NCBI RefSeq assembly: GCF_031010195.1
Contig: NZ_JAUAMC010000003.1
Span: 248,001 to 312,000, forward strand
Direction of reading: 5' to 3'
Length of the DNA: 64,000 bases
DNA from: Halomonas sp. SpR8
GTDB lineage: Bacteria; Pseudomonadota; Gammaproteobacteria; Pseudomonadales; Halomonadaceae
The translations under genes were made by a program, and so were the position numbers. Shown piece after piece: positions 8,230 through 16,510 of the stretch. Below the pieces are notes generated by a model. The model was not told where the DNA came from and did no database searches. It worked only from the letters and a program-made list of their open reading frames with translations. The number at the start of each line of letters is the position of its first letter. The first letter of the stretch is position 1.

Positions 8230-8470
8230 ATGGCACGTCAACTGGAAGACTTGTTAGTAAGAGAAAAGCCTGAGGTAGTTGCAGCAGCTGAGACAAAAGC
8301 CAATGATATGTTATTCGAGATCAGGCTTGCCGAAATTCGCCTGCTTGCGGAGAAAACCCCAGCTGATATAGCTGATGTAATGGGGGAAACCCATCATCGC
8401 AGGACTTGAGAAGGACGGCCGAGTTCGTGTAGATATAGAACTTACCCATCACGGTTTCCCCCTGCCGTGA
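8230..8470 (+). pseudogene. XRE/HigA-type antitoxin relic with internal deletion and frameshift
   Basis: The ATG at 8230 has GAGGTG upstream and opens M-A-R-Q-L-E-D-L-L followed by M-L-F-E-I-R-L-A-E-I-R-L-L-A-E-K, the N-terminus of XRE antitoxins encoded next to RelE/HigB-like toxins. The frame breaks after V-M-G-E and stops at 8409. From about 8400 a second frame reads G-R-V-R-V-D-I-E-L, the usual C-terminal strand of the same family, and ends at TGA 8468-8470. The recognition helix between them is missing, so this is a decayed antitoxin. It converges on the intact higA. Confidence 0.65.
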
Positions 8471-8480
8471 AGCTGCAGGG

Positions 8481-8789
8481 CTACGCCATCTTCTGCCAAT
8501 GCTGGATACTAGAGAGATCCTCATGCTCTAACTGCTCTGCTTTAAAGAGATCCCAGCGCATTTGTAAATTCAGCCAAAAATCTGCTGAAACACCAAAAAA
8601 CCGCGCCAGCCTTAGTGCCGTGCTGGGCGTAACACCCCGCTTTTTATTCACCAGTTCGTTGATCCGTTGGTAAGGAACGTGGATAGCAGCGGCCAACTCA
8701 CGCTGGGTAATGTCCATGGGCTGCAAAAACTCTTCCAGTAACATTTCGCCGGGGTGTGTCGGTTCGCGATGTGTGGGTACACGAATCAT
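8481..8789 (-). CDS. higA: HigA antitoxin
   Basis: 102 residues of the HigA addiction-module antidote family. The signature H-P-G-E-M-L-L-E-E-F-L at residues 12-22 leads into an XRE helix-turn-helix (I-T-Q-R-E-L-A-A-A-I-H-V, Q-R-I-N-E-L-V-N-K-K-R-G) and the family tail F-F-G-V-S-A-D-F-W-L-N-L-Q. It neutralises HigB and represses the operon. The ATG has AGGAG 6 nt upstream and lies 12 bp after higB. Confidence 0.93.
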   Translation of the reverse strand: MIRVPTHREPTHPGEMLLEEFLQPMDITQRELAAAIHVPYQRINELVNKKRGVTPSTALRLARFFGVSADFWLNLQMRWDLFKAEQLEHEDLSSIQHWQKMA

Positions 8790-8801
8790 AGCTTTCTCCT
8801 G

Positions 8802-9095
8802 TTAGTGGTAATCGACTAACTCGACCTCATCAGGCCCAGCCTCAGTCCACTTAAAACAGAGACGGTACTGCCCATTGATTCTGATACTGTGTTGCCCGGC
8901 TCTATCGCCTGATAACGCTTCAAGCCGGTTCCCAGGCGGCACCCTCAGTTCATCCAACTTTTGTGCCGAATCAAGCAGATCGAGTTTTCGTGATGCAATT
9001 TTCCAGAGAGATGGCGGACATAGCTTGCGAGCAGCTTTGGTATGCTCGCCATTGAATAGATCTTCTACCGCTTTGTCTTTGAAATTTACGATCAT
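8802..9095 (-). CDS. higB: HigB mRNA interferase toxin
   Basis: 97 residues of the HigB/RelE plasmid-maintenance toxin family: M-I-x-x-F-K-D-K at the start, L-R-V-P-P-G-N-R-L-E-A-L, the core G-Q-H-S-I-R-I-N-G-Q-Y-R-L-C-F-K-W, and the C-terminal V-E-L-V-D-Y-H. The family cleaves mRNA on the ribosome and is held inactive by HigA. Toxin-first order and a palindromic promoter complete a standard higBA operon. Confidence 0.93.
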   Translation of the reverse strand: MIVNFKDKAVEDLFNGEHTKAARKLCPPSLWKIASRKLDLLDSAQKLDELRVPPGNRLEALSGDRAGQHSIRINGQYRLCFKWTEAGPDEVELVDYH

Positions 9096-9101
9096 AAATA
9101 C

Positions 9102-9129
9102 ACGATAGCACGGAACCCGTGCTATTCAA
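9102..9129 (-). promoter_or_regulatory. higBA promoter and operator
   Basis: On the minus strand -35 TTGAAT (9129-9124) and -10 TATCGT (9107-9102) are spaced by 16 bp. A perfect palindrome, ATAGCACGG-AAC-CCGTGCTAT (9105-9125), fills the spacer and overlaps both boxes. This is the expected HigA autorepression site, 10 bp upstream of higB. Confidence 0.65.
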
Positions 9130-9195
9130 GCCTATTTGAGTTTTTGCCCTACACCAACCAGCGCTTATTGAAGATCGAAAAGTCAGAGTTCTTCA

Positions 9196-10809
9196 TCAAA
9201 CTGGCTCCAGGAGCCAGCCTTGCTCAGTTGCCAGCAGGCGGTCTGTTAGCGCCAGGTTTTCCAGGAAGGCATCGTCATGGGATACCACCAGTAACGCACC
9301 CTGGTAACTGCGCAACATGGCTTCCAGGGCCTGCGCGGATGGCAGGTCGAGGTGGTTATTTGGCTCGTCGAGCAGCAGCAATTGCGGGGGCGAATCGGCA
9401 TAGAGGATGCAGGCCAGCGCCCCTTTCAGGCGTTCACCGCCGCTAAGCCGTCCACTGGGCGTGGTGATCTTCTGCGCGTCCAGGCCTAGTTGGGCCAGCA
9501 GCATGCGCAGTTCGCTTTCTGTCATTGAGCGATTAGCCAATTGAAGTTGTTCGAGCACGCTTTTTCCCGGCTCAAGACTCTCCAGCCGCTGGTCGAGATA
9601 AGCCTTTTCTGGGGTCACCTTGCAGGTTCCGAATAATGGTTCGATCTGGCCCGCTAGCACGCGAAGCAGTGTGGATTTACCACAGCCGTTGGGGCCAACG
9701 ATGCCGATGCGCTGCGGCCCTCTCAGCATTAGGCTAATGCGGCGAGTAGCTCCCATGACGAATGGTAGCTCTACCCTTTCTAATTCAACCAAACAGCGCT
9801 TGGCTACCTGATTAATCGGTATCTCATGCAGAGTGATGTGCGCTTCGTCTTCAACTTCCTTTGCGGCATCCCGCACGCGCTGGTTAAGTTGATCACGGCT
9901 GGCTGCCTGCTTTTGGTGCAACGCGCCGGTGGAGTTTTCGCTGCGCTCTTTCTGTCCATCCAGTATTACCTTGGCCTGATTGGCTTCCTTGCCCTGCCGG
10001 TTACCACGGGCCTGTCGTTTCTCCTGACGTTCACGCTGCTTACGCATCTCCCGTTCCTGGCGTTGGCGCTCCAGCTTATGTTGATTGAGTTGGTCAATCG
10101 CAGTTTGCTGTTCGTGGGCTTTCGCTTCGGCATAGAAAGTGTAGTTACCACCGTAGCTATGCAGCCCCAGAGGGGAAAGTTCCACAATGCGCGCCATGGA
10201 CTCAAGCAATTGCCGGTCATGGCTGACCACGATCAACCCACGCGGCCAACGGCTTAACTGTTCGATGAGCGCCTGTCGGTTGGGCCGGTCAAGATGGTTG
10301 CTTGGCTCATCAAGAATCAGAAAATCGGCATCCGAGAGCATGGCGCCCATTAGGGCAATCCGCATGGCTTCCCCACCGCTCAGTGTGCTGGCCGGGGTAG
10401 TGGCTTCGAGATAGCCCAAGCCATTGCGATCAAGCTCATGGCGGAAGCGTTGGGGCATATCCCAGCGGTCATCCACTGCCTCAAAATCCTCTGGTACCGT
10501 GCTACCGGCTTCGATGCGCGCCAGTGCATCCAACGTTGTTCGCACATTCGCGAGATCAGCAACAGAAGCTTCCTTCAGTTGATCCACTTGCTGGGCAAGG
10601 TAGTTCACATTGTCGGGGCGCTGACAATGGCCGCTGGAGGGTTGCAACAAGCCCGCGATAATTTTGGCTAAGACTGTTTTGCCGGCCCCATTGCGGCCCA
10701 CCAGCCCGGTTGGGCGTGCATCGAACTGCTCATGAAGGTCGGTGAAAAGCGTTCTGCCATTCGGCAAAACGTAGGAGACACCCTTTAAGGTGAGATGGGT
10801 AGTGGTCAT
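9196..10809 (-). CDS. ABC-F family ATP-binding protein
   Basis: 537 residues with two ABC ATPase domains and no membrane segment. Walker A motifs are G38-R-N-G-A-G-K-T45 and G372-P-N-G-C-G-K-S379; the first signature is L-S-G-G-E at 143-147 and the first Walker B is near 163-168. Between the domains, about residues 230-310, lies a highly charged Arg/Gln/Glu-rich linker, the region that reaches into the ribosome in ABC-F factors. ABC-F proteins rescue stalled ribosomes or protect them from antibiotics. Which subfamily this is cannot be told by eye. Upstream are stem-loops and a possible short uORF, then a GNAT gene in the same direction. Confidence 0.92.
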   Translation of the reverse strand: MTTTHLTLKGVSYVLPNGRTLFTDLHEQFDARPTGLVGRNGAGKTVLAKIIAGLLQPSSGHCQRPDNVNYLAQQVDQLKEASVADLANVRTTLDALARIEAGSTVPEDFEAVDDRWDMPQRFRHELDRNGLGYLEATTPASTLSGGEAMRIALMGAMLSDADFLILDEPSNHLDRPNRQALIEQLSRWPRGLIVVSHDRQLLESMARIVELSPLGLHSYGGNYTFYAEAKAHEQQTAIDQLNQHKLERQRQEREMRKQRERQEKRQARGNRQGKEANQAKVILDGQKERSENSTGALHQKQAASRDQLNQRVRDAAKEVEDEAHITLHEIPINQVAKRCLVELERVELPFVMGATRRISLMLRGPQRIGIVGPNGCGKSTLLRVLAGQIEPLFGTCKVTPEKAYLDQRLESLEPGKSVLEQLQLANRSMTESELRMLLAQLGLDAQKITTPSGRLSGGERLKGALACILYADSPPQLLLLDEPNNHLDLPSAQALEAMLRSYQGALLVVSHDDAFLENLALTDRLLATEQGWLLEPV

Positions 10810-10983
10810 AGTTGATTCCAGAGATGCCGAGTACTCCCCCTGAGTCAGGGGCTAATGGAGACTGGCCGTCATAACAACGGCAGGCATCAATGGCTCATTG
10901 GGCAACTACCTCTGCTTAGCGTGGAAAGAACTTCAATAGTACAAATAAGGATAGGGAGTCGGCAAGGACATGACAGTCCTGGT
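10810..10983 (-). promoter_or_regulatory. ABC-F leader with stem-loops
   Basis: This 174-bp leader between the GNAT stop and the ABC-F start holds two symmetric elements. CCCCTGA-G-TCAGGGG (10837-10851) lies about 28 bp before the start codon. GCCGT-n7-ACGGC (10865-10881) lies further upstream. A 12-codon uORF begins at 10971. No T-run follows the stems, so classical intrinsic attenuation is not shown; translational control is possible. Confidence 0.4.
10933..10971 (-). CDS. Possible leader peptide (uORF) upstream of the ABC-F gene
   Basis: ATG at 10971 with AGGA 5 nt upstream opens a 12-residue frame, MSLPTPYPYLYY, ending at TGA 10933-10935. It begins 12 nt after the GNAT stop and lies about 120 nt before the ABC-F start. 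Several resistance ABC-F genes are controlled by ribosome stalling on short leader peptides, and a Pro/Tyr-rich peptide could stall. It may equally be chance. Confidence 0.3.
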   Translation of the reverse strand: MSLPTPYPYLYY

Positions 10984-11421
10984 CTAGATATTTAAATTAT
11001 CCCCATTAACAAACGAATAGAGCAGAATATCGGATCGGTAAGCCCAGCCCTGGCTTGCCCAGAACTTCTGGGCGGCTTTGTTCTCGGGAAGAATCATCAG
11101 GTGCGATTTTAGTATCCCTTCGTTTTTAAGCGCATCCAGGCAAAGGTTTACCAGCTCTGTTGCTATGCCCCTTCGACGATGTGAGTCTGCCACCGACAAG
11201 TGCTGAACATAGCCGCGCTTGCCATCGTGGCCCGCCATGATCGTTCCCACCAGTTCCCCTTCTCTTTCTCCTTCTGCTACAAAGCTTAGGCCGGGGTTTC
11301 GCAGCAGGTATTTCTCAATGCCTTTCCGTGAATCAGCATCGCGCAGCCGCACGCCTTCACTTTCGCTCCACAGGGCAATGGCGGCGTCATAGTCGTTGAT
11401 GGTCATGGTGCGGTAGTGCAT
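10984..11421 (-). CDS. GNAT-family N-acetyltransferase
   Basis: 145 residues with the GNAT fold: M-T-I-N-D-Y-D-A-A-I-A-L-W, the strand V-Q-H-L-S-V, the acetyl-CoA loop R-R-R-G-I-A-T-E-L (about residues 82-90) and the late motif N-K-A-A-Q-K-F-W-A-S-Q-G-W. This resembles the AAC(3)-I/YpeA-like branch that acts on free amines or protein N-termini. It is read toward the ABC-F gene with a 174-bp gap, so co-transcription is possible. The substrate is unknown. Confidence 0.87.
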   Translation of the reverse strand: MHYRTMTINDYDAAIALWSESEGVRLRDADSRKGIEKYLLRNPGLSFVAEGEREGELVGTIMAGHDGKRGYVQHLSVADSHRRRGIATELVNLCLDALKNEGILKSHLMILPENKAAQKFWASQGWAYRSDILLYSFVNGDNLNI

Positions 11422-11550
11422 CAGGTGGTTCTCACTAAGTGGCAGTTAGGTTAAAACGGAGCGTCTGGCGCGGCACTATTATCCTAAACGTTTACGCATA
11501 GCGCGAATATCGTCGATATCGGCTGGCCGTAGCGGATCAAGTCTTCCCTC

Positions 11551-12507
11551 TCAATGTGACGACACGTAGTCCGAACTGGCAAAAGCTGGCGGCAACGCGA
11601 AGTTCTCCCGCATCCGCTTCGTTTCGGAAGCTGGCGTCAAGCCGAAAAGCCGTTTGAACTCCCGATTGAATTGCGAAGGGCTCTGGTAGCCGACAGCATG
11701 GCAGGCGGCCTCTGCCGTCATGCCCTGGCGAACCATCAGCAGTCGCGCTTGATGCAGTCGCGTGGATTTAACGTACTGCATTGGTGAGGTGTGCGTAATG
11801 GCTTTGAAGTGATTAAGGAACGTCGGAACGCTCATACCGGCCTCGCTGGCCAGTTGCGTCAGGTTAAGCGGCTGAGCGTAGGTCGCGTGGATGTGGCGTA
11901 ACGCCTTGCTGATTTTCCCGAACTGCCCCTGCATTGCCAGCGCTGCACGCATGGCATTGCCCTGCGCACCGGTGAGCACACGAAAATACAGTTCTCTCAC
12001 CAGCGCGGGGCCGAGAATCTTCGCCTCAAGCGGCTGACTCATTGTTTCGAGAAAACGTGTCACGGACACCCGCAAAGCAGCATCCATGGGGCTGGACATT
12101 AGACTCTGGGCCGCGCGTTCCTGGGCGAGGGCCTGATGGTGGTCGATCTGGGTCATCAGTTCCGCTGCGAGCTGAAAATCCAGATGCATGTAAATGGCTA
12201 ACAGTGGGTGTTCAGGTGTCGCCTCAGTTTCCATCGTGAAGGGCACCGGCACCGCGACTGCCAAATAGTGCTGCTCATCGTAAAGATAAACCTGATCGCC
12301 GAAATAACCCCGCTTTCGTCCCTGGCAAACTATCACGATACCAGGGTCGTATAGAACGGGGGTACGCGACAAGGGGCGATCCGAACGCAGGATGCGTACA
12401 TCAGGCAGGGCCGTGAGGTTGTATCCTTCTTCCGGCGCCAGCGCCTGAAGCAACGTCACCATGTCCCGCTGTTCAGCCGCCTGCGGAGAGGGAAAAGTCT
12501 TTTCCAT
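11551..12507 (-). CDS. AraC-family transcriptional regulator
   Basis: 318 residues. The N-terminal ligand-binding half (about 15-200) is of the AraC_N type with V-I-V-C-Q-G-R-K-R-G-Y-F-G. The C-terminal half (about 210-305) has the two AraC helix-turn-helix motifs (L-A-S-E-A-G-M-S-V-P-T-F-L-N-H-F; A-A-C-H-A-V-G-Y-Q-S-P-S-Q-F-N-R-E-F). It is divergent from an SDR gene, and this subtype commonly activates an adjacent oxidoreductase. The same box, ATTGCCTnATTCT, is seen here and upstream of the paralogue at 30422. After its TGA the same frame stays open for 23 further codons to TAA 11479-11481, which may be a decayed C-terminal tail. Confidence 0.9.
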   Translation of the reverse strand: MEKTFPSPQAAEQRDMVTLLQALAPEEGYNLTALPDVRILRSDRPLSRTPVLYDPGIVIVCQGRKRGYFGDQVYLYDEQHYLAVAVPVPFTMETEATPEHPLLAIYMHLDFQLAAELMTQIDHHQALAQERAAQSLMSSPMDAALRVSVTRFLETMSQPLEAKILGPALVRELYFRVLTGAQGNAMRAALAMQGQFGKISKALRHIHATYAQPLNLTQLASEAGMSVPTFLNHFKAITHTSPMQYVKSTRLHQARLLMVRQGMTAEAACHAVGYQSPSQFNREFKRLFGLTPASETKRMRENFALPPAFASSDYVSSH

Positions 12508-12527
12508 GCGATATCCACTGGAATTAT

Positions 12528-12573
12528 TAGAATAGGCAATAATATAAGAATTATGAGCCTAAAATAAGGCAAT
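12528..12573. promoter_or_regulatory. Putative AraC operator pair between AraC and SDR genes
   Basis: Two similar boxes lie in the 114-bp divergent gap: TAGAATAGGCAAT (12528-12540) and TAAAATAAGGCAAT (12560-12573), in direct orientation about 32 bp apart, roughly three helical turns. On the other strand the first reads ATTGCCTATTCT. Paired direct repeats on one helix face are the usual binding pattern of AraC activators. Confidence 0.45.
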
Positions 12574-12621
12574 TCAACAGCGTAATGTGCATCTTCTACT
12601 GATACACAGGAGCTATATGTA

Positions 12622-13455
12622 ATGTCTAACAGCAAACTCTTATTTATTACCGGGGTCAGCAGCGGCTTTGGCCAGGCGCTGGCTCAGGAAGCACTTGCTA
12701 GCGGCCATCACGTGGTCGGCACGGTCCGCAGCGAACGGGCCAGGCAAGCGTTCGAAGAGCTCGATCCCGCGAAGGCAGTGGGCCGTTTGCTTGATGTGAC
12801 CGACTTCGATGCCATTGACGGTGTCGTAGCCGAGATTGAGGCGAACGTTGGAGCGATCGACGTTCTCGTCAACAATGCCGGTTACGGCCACGAAGGTATT
12901 ATGGAGGAATCCCCGATAGCCGAGATGCGTCGACAGTTCGATGTGAATGTATTCGGCGCGGTCGCCGTGACAAAGGCTGTATTGCCATTCATGCGCGCAC
13001 GCCGGAGCGGCCACATCCTCAACATCACGTCGATGGGTGGTTTCATCACGATGCCGGGCATTGCCTATTACTGTGGCAGTAAATTTGCGCTGGAAGGTAT
13101 TTCTGAGGTGCTTGGCAAAGAAGTTAAACCCTTCAACATTCACGTCACCGCCGTGGCGCCCGGCTCGTTTCGCACCGATTGGGCTGGTCGTTCGATGTCC
13201 CGCACGCCACGCTCCATCCCTGACTACGACGCGCAGTTCGATCCAATCCGCAACGCCCGAGAGGAGAAAAGCGGTCAGCAACTGGGTGATCCTCAAAAAG
13301 CCGCGCGCGCAATGCTGGCTGCAATAGCCAGCGACACACCGCCGGAACATCTGTTGCTGGGAAGTGATGCGCTAGAGCTGGTGCGCAGAAAATTGTCGGC
13401 GCTTATCGACGAAATTAGCGAATGGGAGACGCTAACACGCTCAACCGATGGCTGA
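12622..13455 (+). CDS. Short-chain dehydrogenase/reductase
   Basis: 277 residues, classical SDR. The nucleotide-binding motif T-G-V-S-S-G-F-G is at residues 10-17, N-N-A-G at 84-87, the catalytic Ser at S137 and Y150-x-x-x-K154. Arg residues after the second strand (T-V-R-S-E-R) favour NADP(H). The C-terminal extension beyond 200 resembles the oxidoreductases usually paired with AraC_N regulators, probably acting on a carbonyl or hydroxyl compound of unknown identity. It is divergent from the AraC gene at 11551, its likely activator. Confidence 0.9.
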   Translation: MSNSKLLFITGVSSGFGQALAQEALASGHHVVGTVRSERARQAFEELDPAKAVGRLLDVTDFDAIDGVVAEIEANVGAIDVLVNNAGYGHEGIMEESPIAEMRRQFDVNVFGAVAVTKAVLPFMRARRSGHILNITSMGGFITMPGIAYYCGSKFALEGISEVLGKEVKPFNIHVTAVAPGSFRTDWAGRSMSRTPRSIPDYDAQFDPIRNAREEKSGQQLGDPQKAARAMLAAIASDTPPEHLLLGSDALELVRRKLSALIDEISEWETLTRSTDG

Positions 13456-13595
13456 AGCTCCACCCCGTACATAGACCCGCATGGATTATGCAGTGACTCA
13501 AGCTCGCAGCAAGAATCTCGCGCGCTTGGCCATAGCTCTAGCGGCATGGTGTCTCCGCTAGTTATTAGCTAGTGGCCCTCACAGTCTGGAAAGAG

Positions 13596-14552
13596 TTAGC
13601 AATTCTTTAAATAGGCATCAAGCTTCAACTCTGGATACTGCCTCGCCACATTCGCAACGTCATTGCGGGTCTCTTCTATTATCCACTCGCGTACTTGCTT
13701 GGCCGCATCACTCAGCGGCTTTTTGCGTGAGTGCACCAGGTGGCAAAGCCGCTCGGTGGCAATTGCAGTGGGCGTGGCGGGCACCAGCGAGCCGGTCTCT
13801 AGCCAGTGGGAGGCGATGTTCAACCAGCCGATGGCGATTCCCTGACCAAGCAGAGCGGCCTGGAGCACTACTGCATAGTCCGAAAAGACCAACGAGTGAG
13901 TCGACCCATAAGCTTCCATATGAAAATTGGGCAGAAGCTCAAACCAGTCTATGCGGCTGTCGCTCAGGCTGATCAGGGTGGTGGAAATGTCGTTGCTGGT
14001 CGATTCGAGTTGCTGCTGGCGATAGGCGGGACTGCAGACAGGTACCAGTATTTCCGGCAATAGCAGTGAAGCGTCATGCAGGATGTCCTCCCCCGTCACA
14101 AAGCGAATCCCCAGATCCACGTCCTCGACTGAGCCGCTTACCGACCCTGAAATCAGTTGAAAGCGAAGGTCGATATTGGGTAGCTGCGCCTGCAGTTTGT
14201 GCATACGCGGCATCAGCCAATGGGTGGTGAAGGCGGTAGAGACCGATAGCGTGACGGTTTCAAGCCCGGTGCTGCGTGCCCGGATCTCCTGAATCGCCGC
14301 TTCGATATTGTGAAAGCCGTCGACCACGCCTTGGTAAAGTATCTCACCGCTCTCGGTCAGCTCGGTCTTGCCGGGCGTGCGCAAGAACAGTTTGACCTCC
14401 AGATACTCTTCCAGAAGCGCCAGCATACGGCTGACCGCCGGCTGGGTAACCCCCAGTTCGGCGGCGGCTTTGGTGAAGTTACCGCAGCGGGCCGCTGACT
14501 CAAAAACGAAGAGTGCGTTGGCACTGGGCAGTTGTCGGCGCAATGTAGGCAT
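13596..14552 (-). CDS. LysR-family regulator (GcvA-like) of the polyamine-type operon
   Basis: 318 residues. The N-terminal helix-turn-helix (L-F-V-F-E-S-A-A-R-C-G-N-F-T-K-A-A-A-E-L-G-V-T-Q-P) belongs to the GcvA/TrpI branch, which regulates amino-acid metabolism genes. The gene is divergent from the transporter-oxidase operon starting at 14663 across 110 bp, and it most likely senses the transported compound and activates that operon. Confidence 0.9.
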   Translation of the reverse strand: MPTLRRQLPSANALFVFESAARCGNFTKAAAELGVTQPAVSRMLALLEEYLEVKLFLRTPGKTELTESGEILYQGVVDGFHNIEAAIQEIRARSTGLETVTLSVSTAFTTHWLMPRMHKLQAQLPNIDLRFQLISGSVSGSVEDVDLGIRFVTGEDILHDASLLLPEILVPVCSPAYRQQQLESTSNDISTTLISLSDSRIDWFELLPNFHMEAYGSTHSLVFSDYAVVLQAALLGQGIAIGWLNIASHWLETGSLVPATPTAIATERLCHLVHSRKKPLSDAAKQVREWIIEETRNDVANVARQYPELKLDAYLKNC

Positions 14553-14662
14553 GACTTCAGGTTATGCCACAGCCAAGAATTTCGCAATTGTCCGCGAACA
14601 CCTTATCTGCTGTACTCAATGACAACCGATAGGCATCACAACAATGAAAGGTGATAACCCCT

Positions 14663-15772
14663 ATGGATGAGCGAGACAGTGTGGGAGTTGCCATACGCTC
14701 CATCAGCAAGCGTTATGGCAGTACGGTAGCCCTGAAGGACATAACCTTAACTATTGAGCCGGGTGAGTTCGTATCATTGCTGGGCCCTTCAGGCTCTGGA
14801 AAAACGACCCTGCTGGGCGCCTTGGGTGGTTTCGTGATGCCTTCATCAGGGTCGGTGTGGGTCGGCGATCAGGATATGACTTACATGCCGCCGCATAAGC
14901 GCAACATCGGCATCGTCTTTCAGAGTTACGCACTCTTTCCCCACATGAGCGTTGGCGAAAACGTCGCCTTTCCGCTGCGTGCCCGTCGTTTACCCAAGTC
15001 AACGTGGCCGGAGCGCGTGAAGCAGGCGCTGGCCATGGTTGAACTGGATGGCTATCAGGATCGAGGGGTGTCGCAGCTGTCGGGCGGACAACGGCAGCGG
15101 GTCGCGCTGGCCAGGGCGATTGTGTTCGAGCCGCGGCTAATCCTGATGGACGAGCCCCTGTCAGCGCTGGACAAGCAGCTGCGCGAGACGATGCAGATAG
15201 AACTTCGCCGCTTACACCGCAAGCTGGGGGCTACCGTTGTGTATGTGACTCACGATCAGCGTGAGGCGCTAACCATGAGCGACCGGGTGGCCATCCTTAA
15301 GGATGGTGAACTGGTTCAGATCGGCGCCCCCGAAACGCTGCACAACAACCCTAAAGACTCCTTTGTGGCCAGCTTTATCGGCGACTCCACTCTGCTACCG
15401 GTGACCCGCATTGATGAGCACAGTGTCCGCCTCGGCACTCACACGCTGCGTTCGACCAAGCCCATCGCCCCTCATGCAGAGCTACTGCTGGCCATTCAAA
15501 CCGAGAAACTGCTGATCGACGATGGGCGTCATGAACCAGGCGCCAATCGCCTGCCATGCCGGGTCATCGAGGCGGTATACCAGGGCGATAGCCTGCGATT
15601 GTTCCTCGAACTTGAAGACGGCACTTCCATCAGTATGCGCCAACCCAGCCACCACGCCGCAAGGCTACAGATTCCACCGCTCGGCGAGCGCTTGAGCGTG
15701 GTACTGCATCCAGAGGACACCATCATCGTGCCTCGTGCGGGATGCCCCACTCCGGCGACAAACGTTGCCTGA
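14663..15772 (+). CDS. Spermidine/putrescine-type ABC transporter ATPase (PotA-like)
   Basis: 369 residues. The ABC domain has Walker A G41-P-S-G-S-G-K-T48, the Q-loop V-F-Q-S-Y-A-L-F-P-H-M, signature L-S-G-G-Q-R-Q-R, Walker B L-I-L-M-D-E-P and switch H (Y-V-T-H-D-Q). A C-terminal TOBE-type regulatory domain follows from about residue 240. It energises the permeases encoded at 18981 and 19877. ATG 14663 is chosen because GAAAGGTGA precedes it at a proper distance; an in-frame GTG at 14651 would sit inside that site. First gene of the operon; the partners are split from it by two enzyme genes. Confidence 0.92.
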   Translation: MDERDSVGVAIRSISKRYGSTVALKDITLTIEPGEFVSLLGPSGSGKTTLLGALGGFVMPSSGSVWVGDQDMTYMPPHKRNIGIVFQSYALFPHMSVGENVAFPLRARRLPKSTWPERVKQALAMVELDGYQDRGVSQLSGGQRQRVALARAIVFEPRLILMDEPLSALDKQLRETMQIELRRLHRKLGATVVYVTHDQREALTMSDRVAILKDGELVQIGAPETLHNNPKDSFVASFIGDSTLLPVTRIDEHSVRLGTHTLRSTKPIAPHAELLLAIQTEKLLIDDGRHEPGANRLPCRVIEAVYQGDSLRLFLELEDGTSISMRQPSHHAARLQIPPLGERLSVVLHPEDTIIVPRAGCPTPATNVA

Positions 15773-15810
15773 CATAACTGCGAAGTAAACAACAGGAGTC
15801 ATAGCCGATC

Positions 15811-16509
15811 ATGGAACTTTCCAACTTTAAAGTTCTGACATTCGATGTCGTGGGCACGCTGATTGATTTCGAGAAAGGTGTACTGGAAGCAATCCGGCGA
15901 CTTGGTGGGGCTGCGGCCCAGGATCTGGACGACAACACTATTTTCGAGGCCTACAAGCGCGGTCGGGATCGTTACCCCGGGCGCTCAAGCAGTGCCATGG
16001 CGGATGTCTACCGCTCGTTGGCTGAAGAGTTAAAGCTGCCTGCCGATACGGCTTCGGCAGATGCCTTTCAGATGGCTGTATTTCGTTGGCCTGCTTTTGA
16101 GGATTCGGTGGCGGCACTGAAGCGCCTGCGCAAGCACTATCGTCTGGTCGCCATGACCAATGCTGATCGCACCGCCTTCTCTTGCTACTCGCATACTCTC
16201 GATGACCCCTTCGACGATAGCGTAACCTGCGACGAGACCGGGGTGGCCAAGCCTAACCCACAGTTTTTCGCCTACAACCGTGGCCGTCAGACGGCCCACG
16301 GCTATAAGTTCTCGGAAATACTGCACGTTGCCCAGAGCCAGTACCACGACATCGGCATAGCCAAAGAGCTGGGCTACACCACTTGTTGGATAGAGCGTCG
16401 TCAGGGGCAAACGGGATTCGGCGGCACGCCGGCGCCAAAACAGCTCACGACGCCAGACTTTCATTTCCCCACCCTTAAGGCGTTGGCCGACGCCGTAGAG
16501 AAGGTGTGA
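15811..16509 (+). CDS. Haloacid dehalogenase, type II
   Basis: 232 residues with all four HAD motifs of the L-2-haloacid dehalogenase class: nucleophile D12 in F-D-V-V-G-T-L-I-D, M-T-N-A-D (motif II), Lys in G-V-A-K-P-N-P (motif III) and H-V-A-Q-S-Q-Y-H-D-I (motif IV). Family members cleave the C-halogen bond of 2-haloacids, but many serve as phosphatases or of unknown use in catabolic operons. Its place between the ATPase and the oxidase genes suggests it processes the same imported compound. ATG with AGGAG 16 nt upstream; the gap to the next gene is 1 bp. Confidence 0.88.
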   Translation: MELSNFKVLTFDVVGTLIDFEKGVLEAIRRLGGAAAQDLDDNTIFEAYKRGRDRYPGRSSSAMADVYRSLAEELKLPADTASADAFQMAVFRWPAFEDSVAALKRLRKHYRLVAMTNADRTAFSCYSHTLDDPFDDSVTCDETGVAKPNPQFFAYNRGRQTAHGYKFSEILHVAQSQYHDIGIAKELGYTTCWIERRQGQTGFGGTPAPKQLTTPDFHFPTLKALADAVEKV

Positions 16510-16510
16510 T

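Noticed and set aside
12640-13350. 236-codon frame antisense to the SDR gene
   Set aside because: The SDR has a complete set of catalytic motifs; the antisense frame is low-complexity by comparison.
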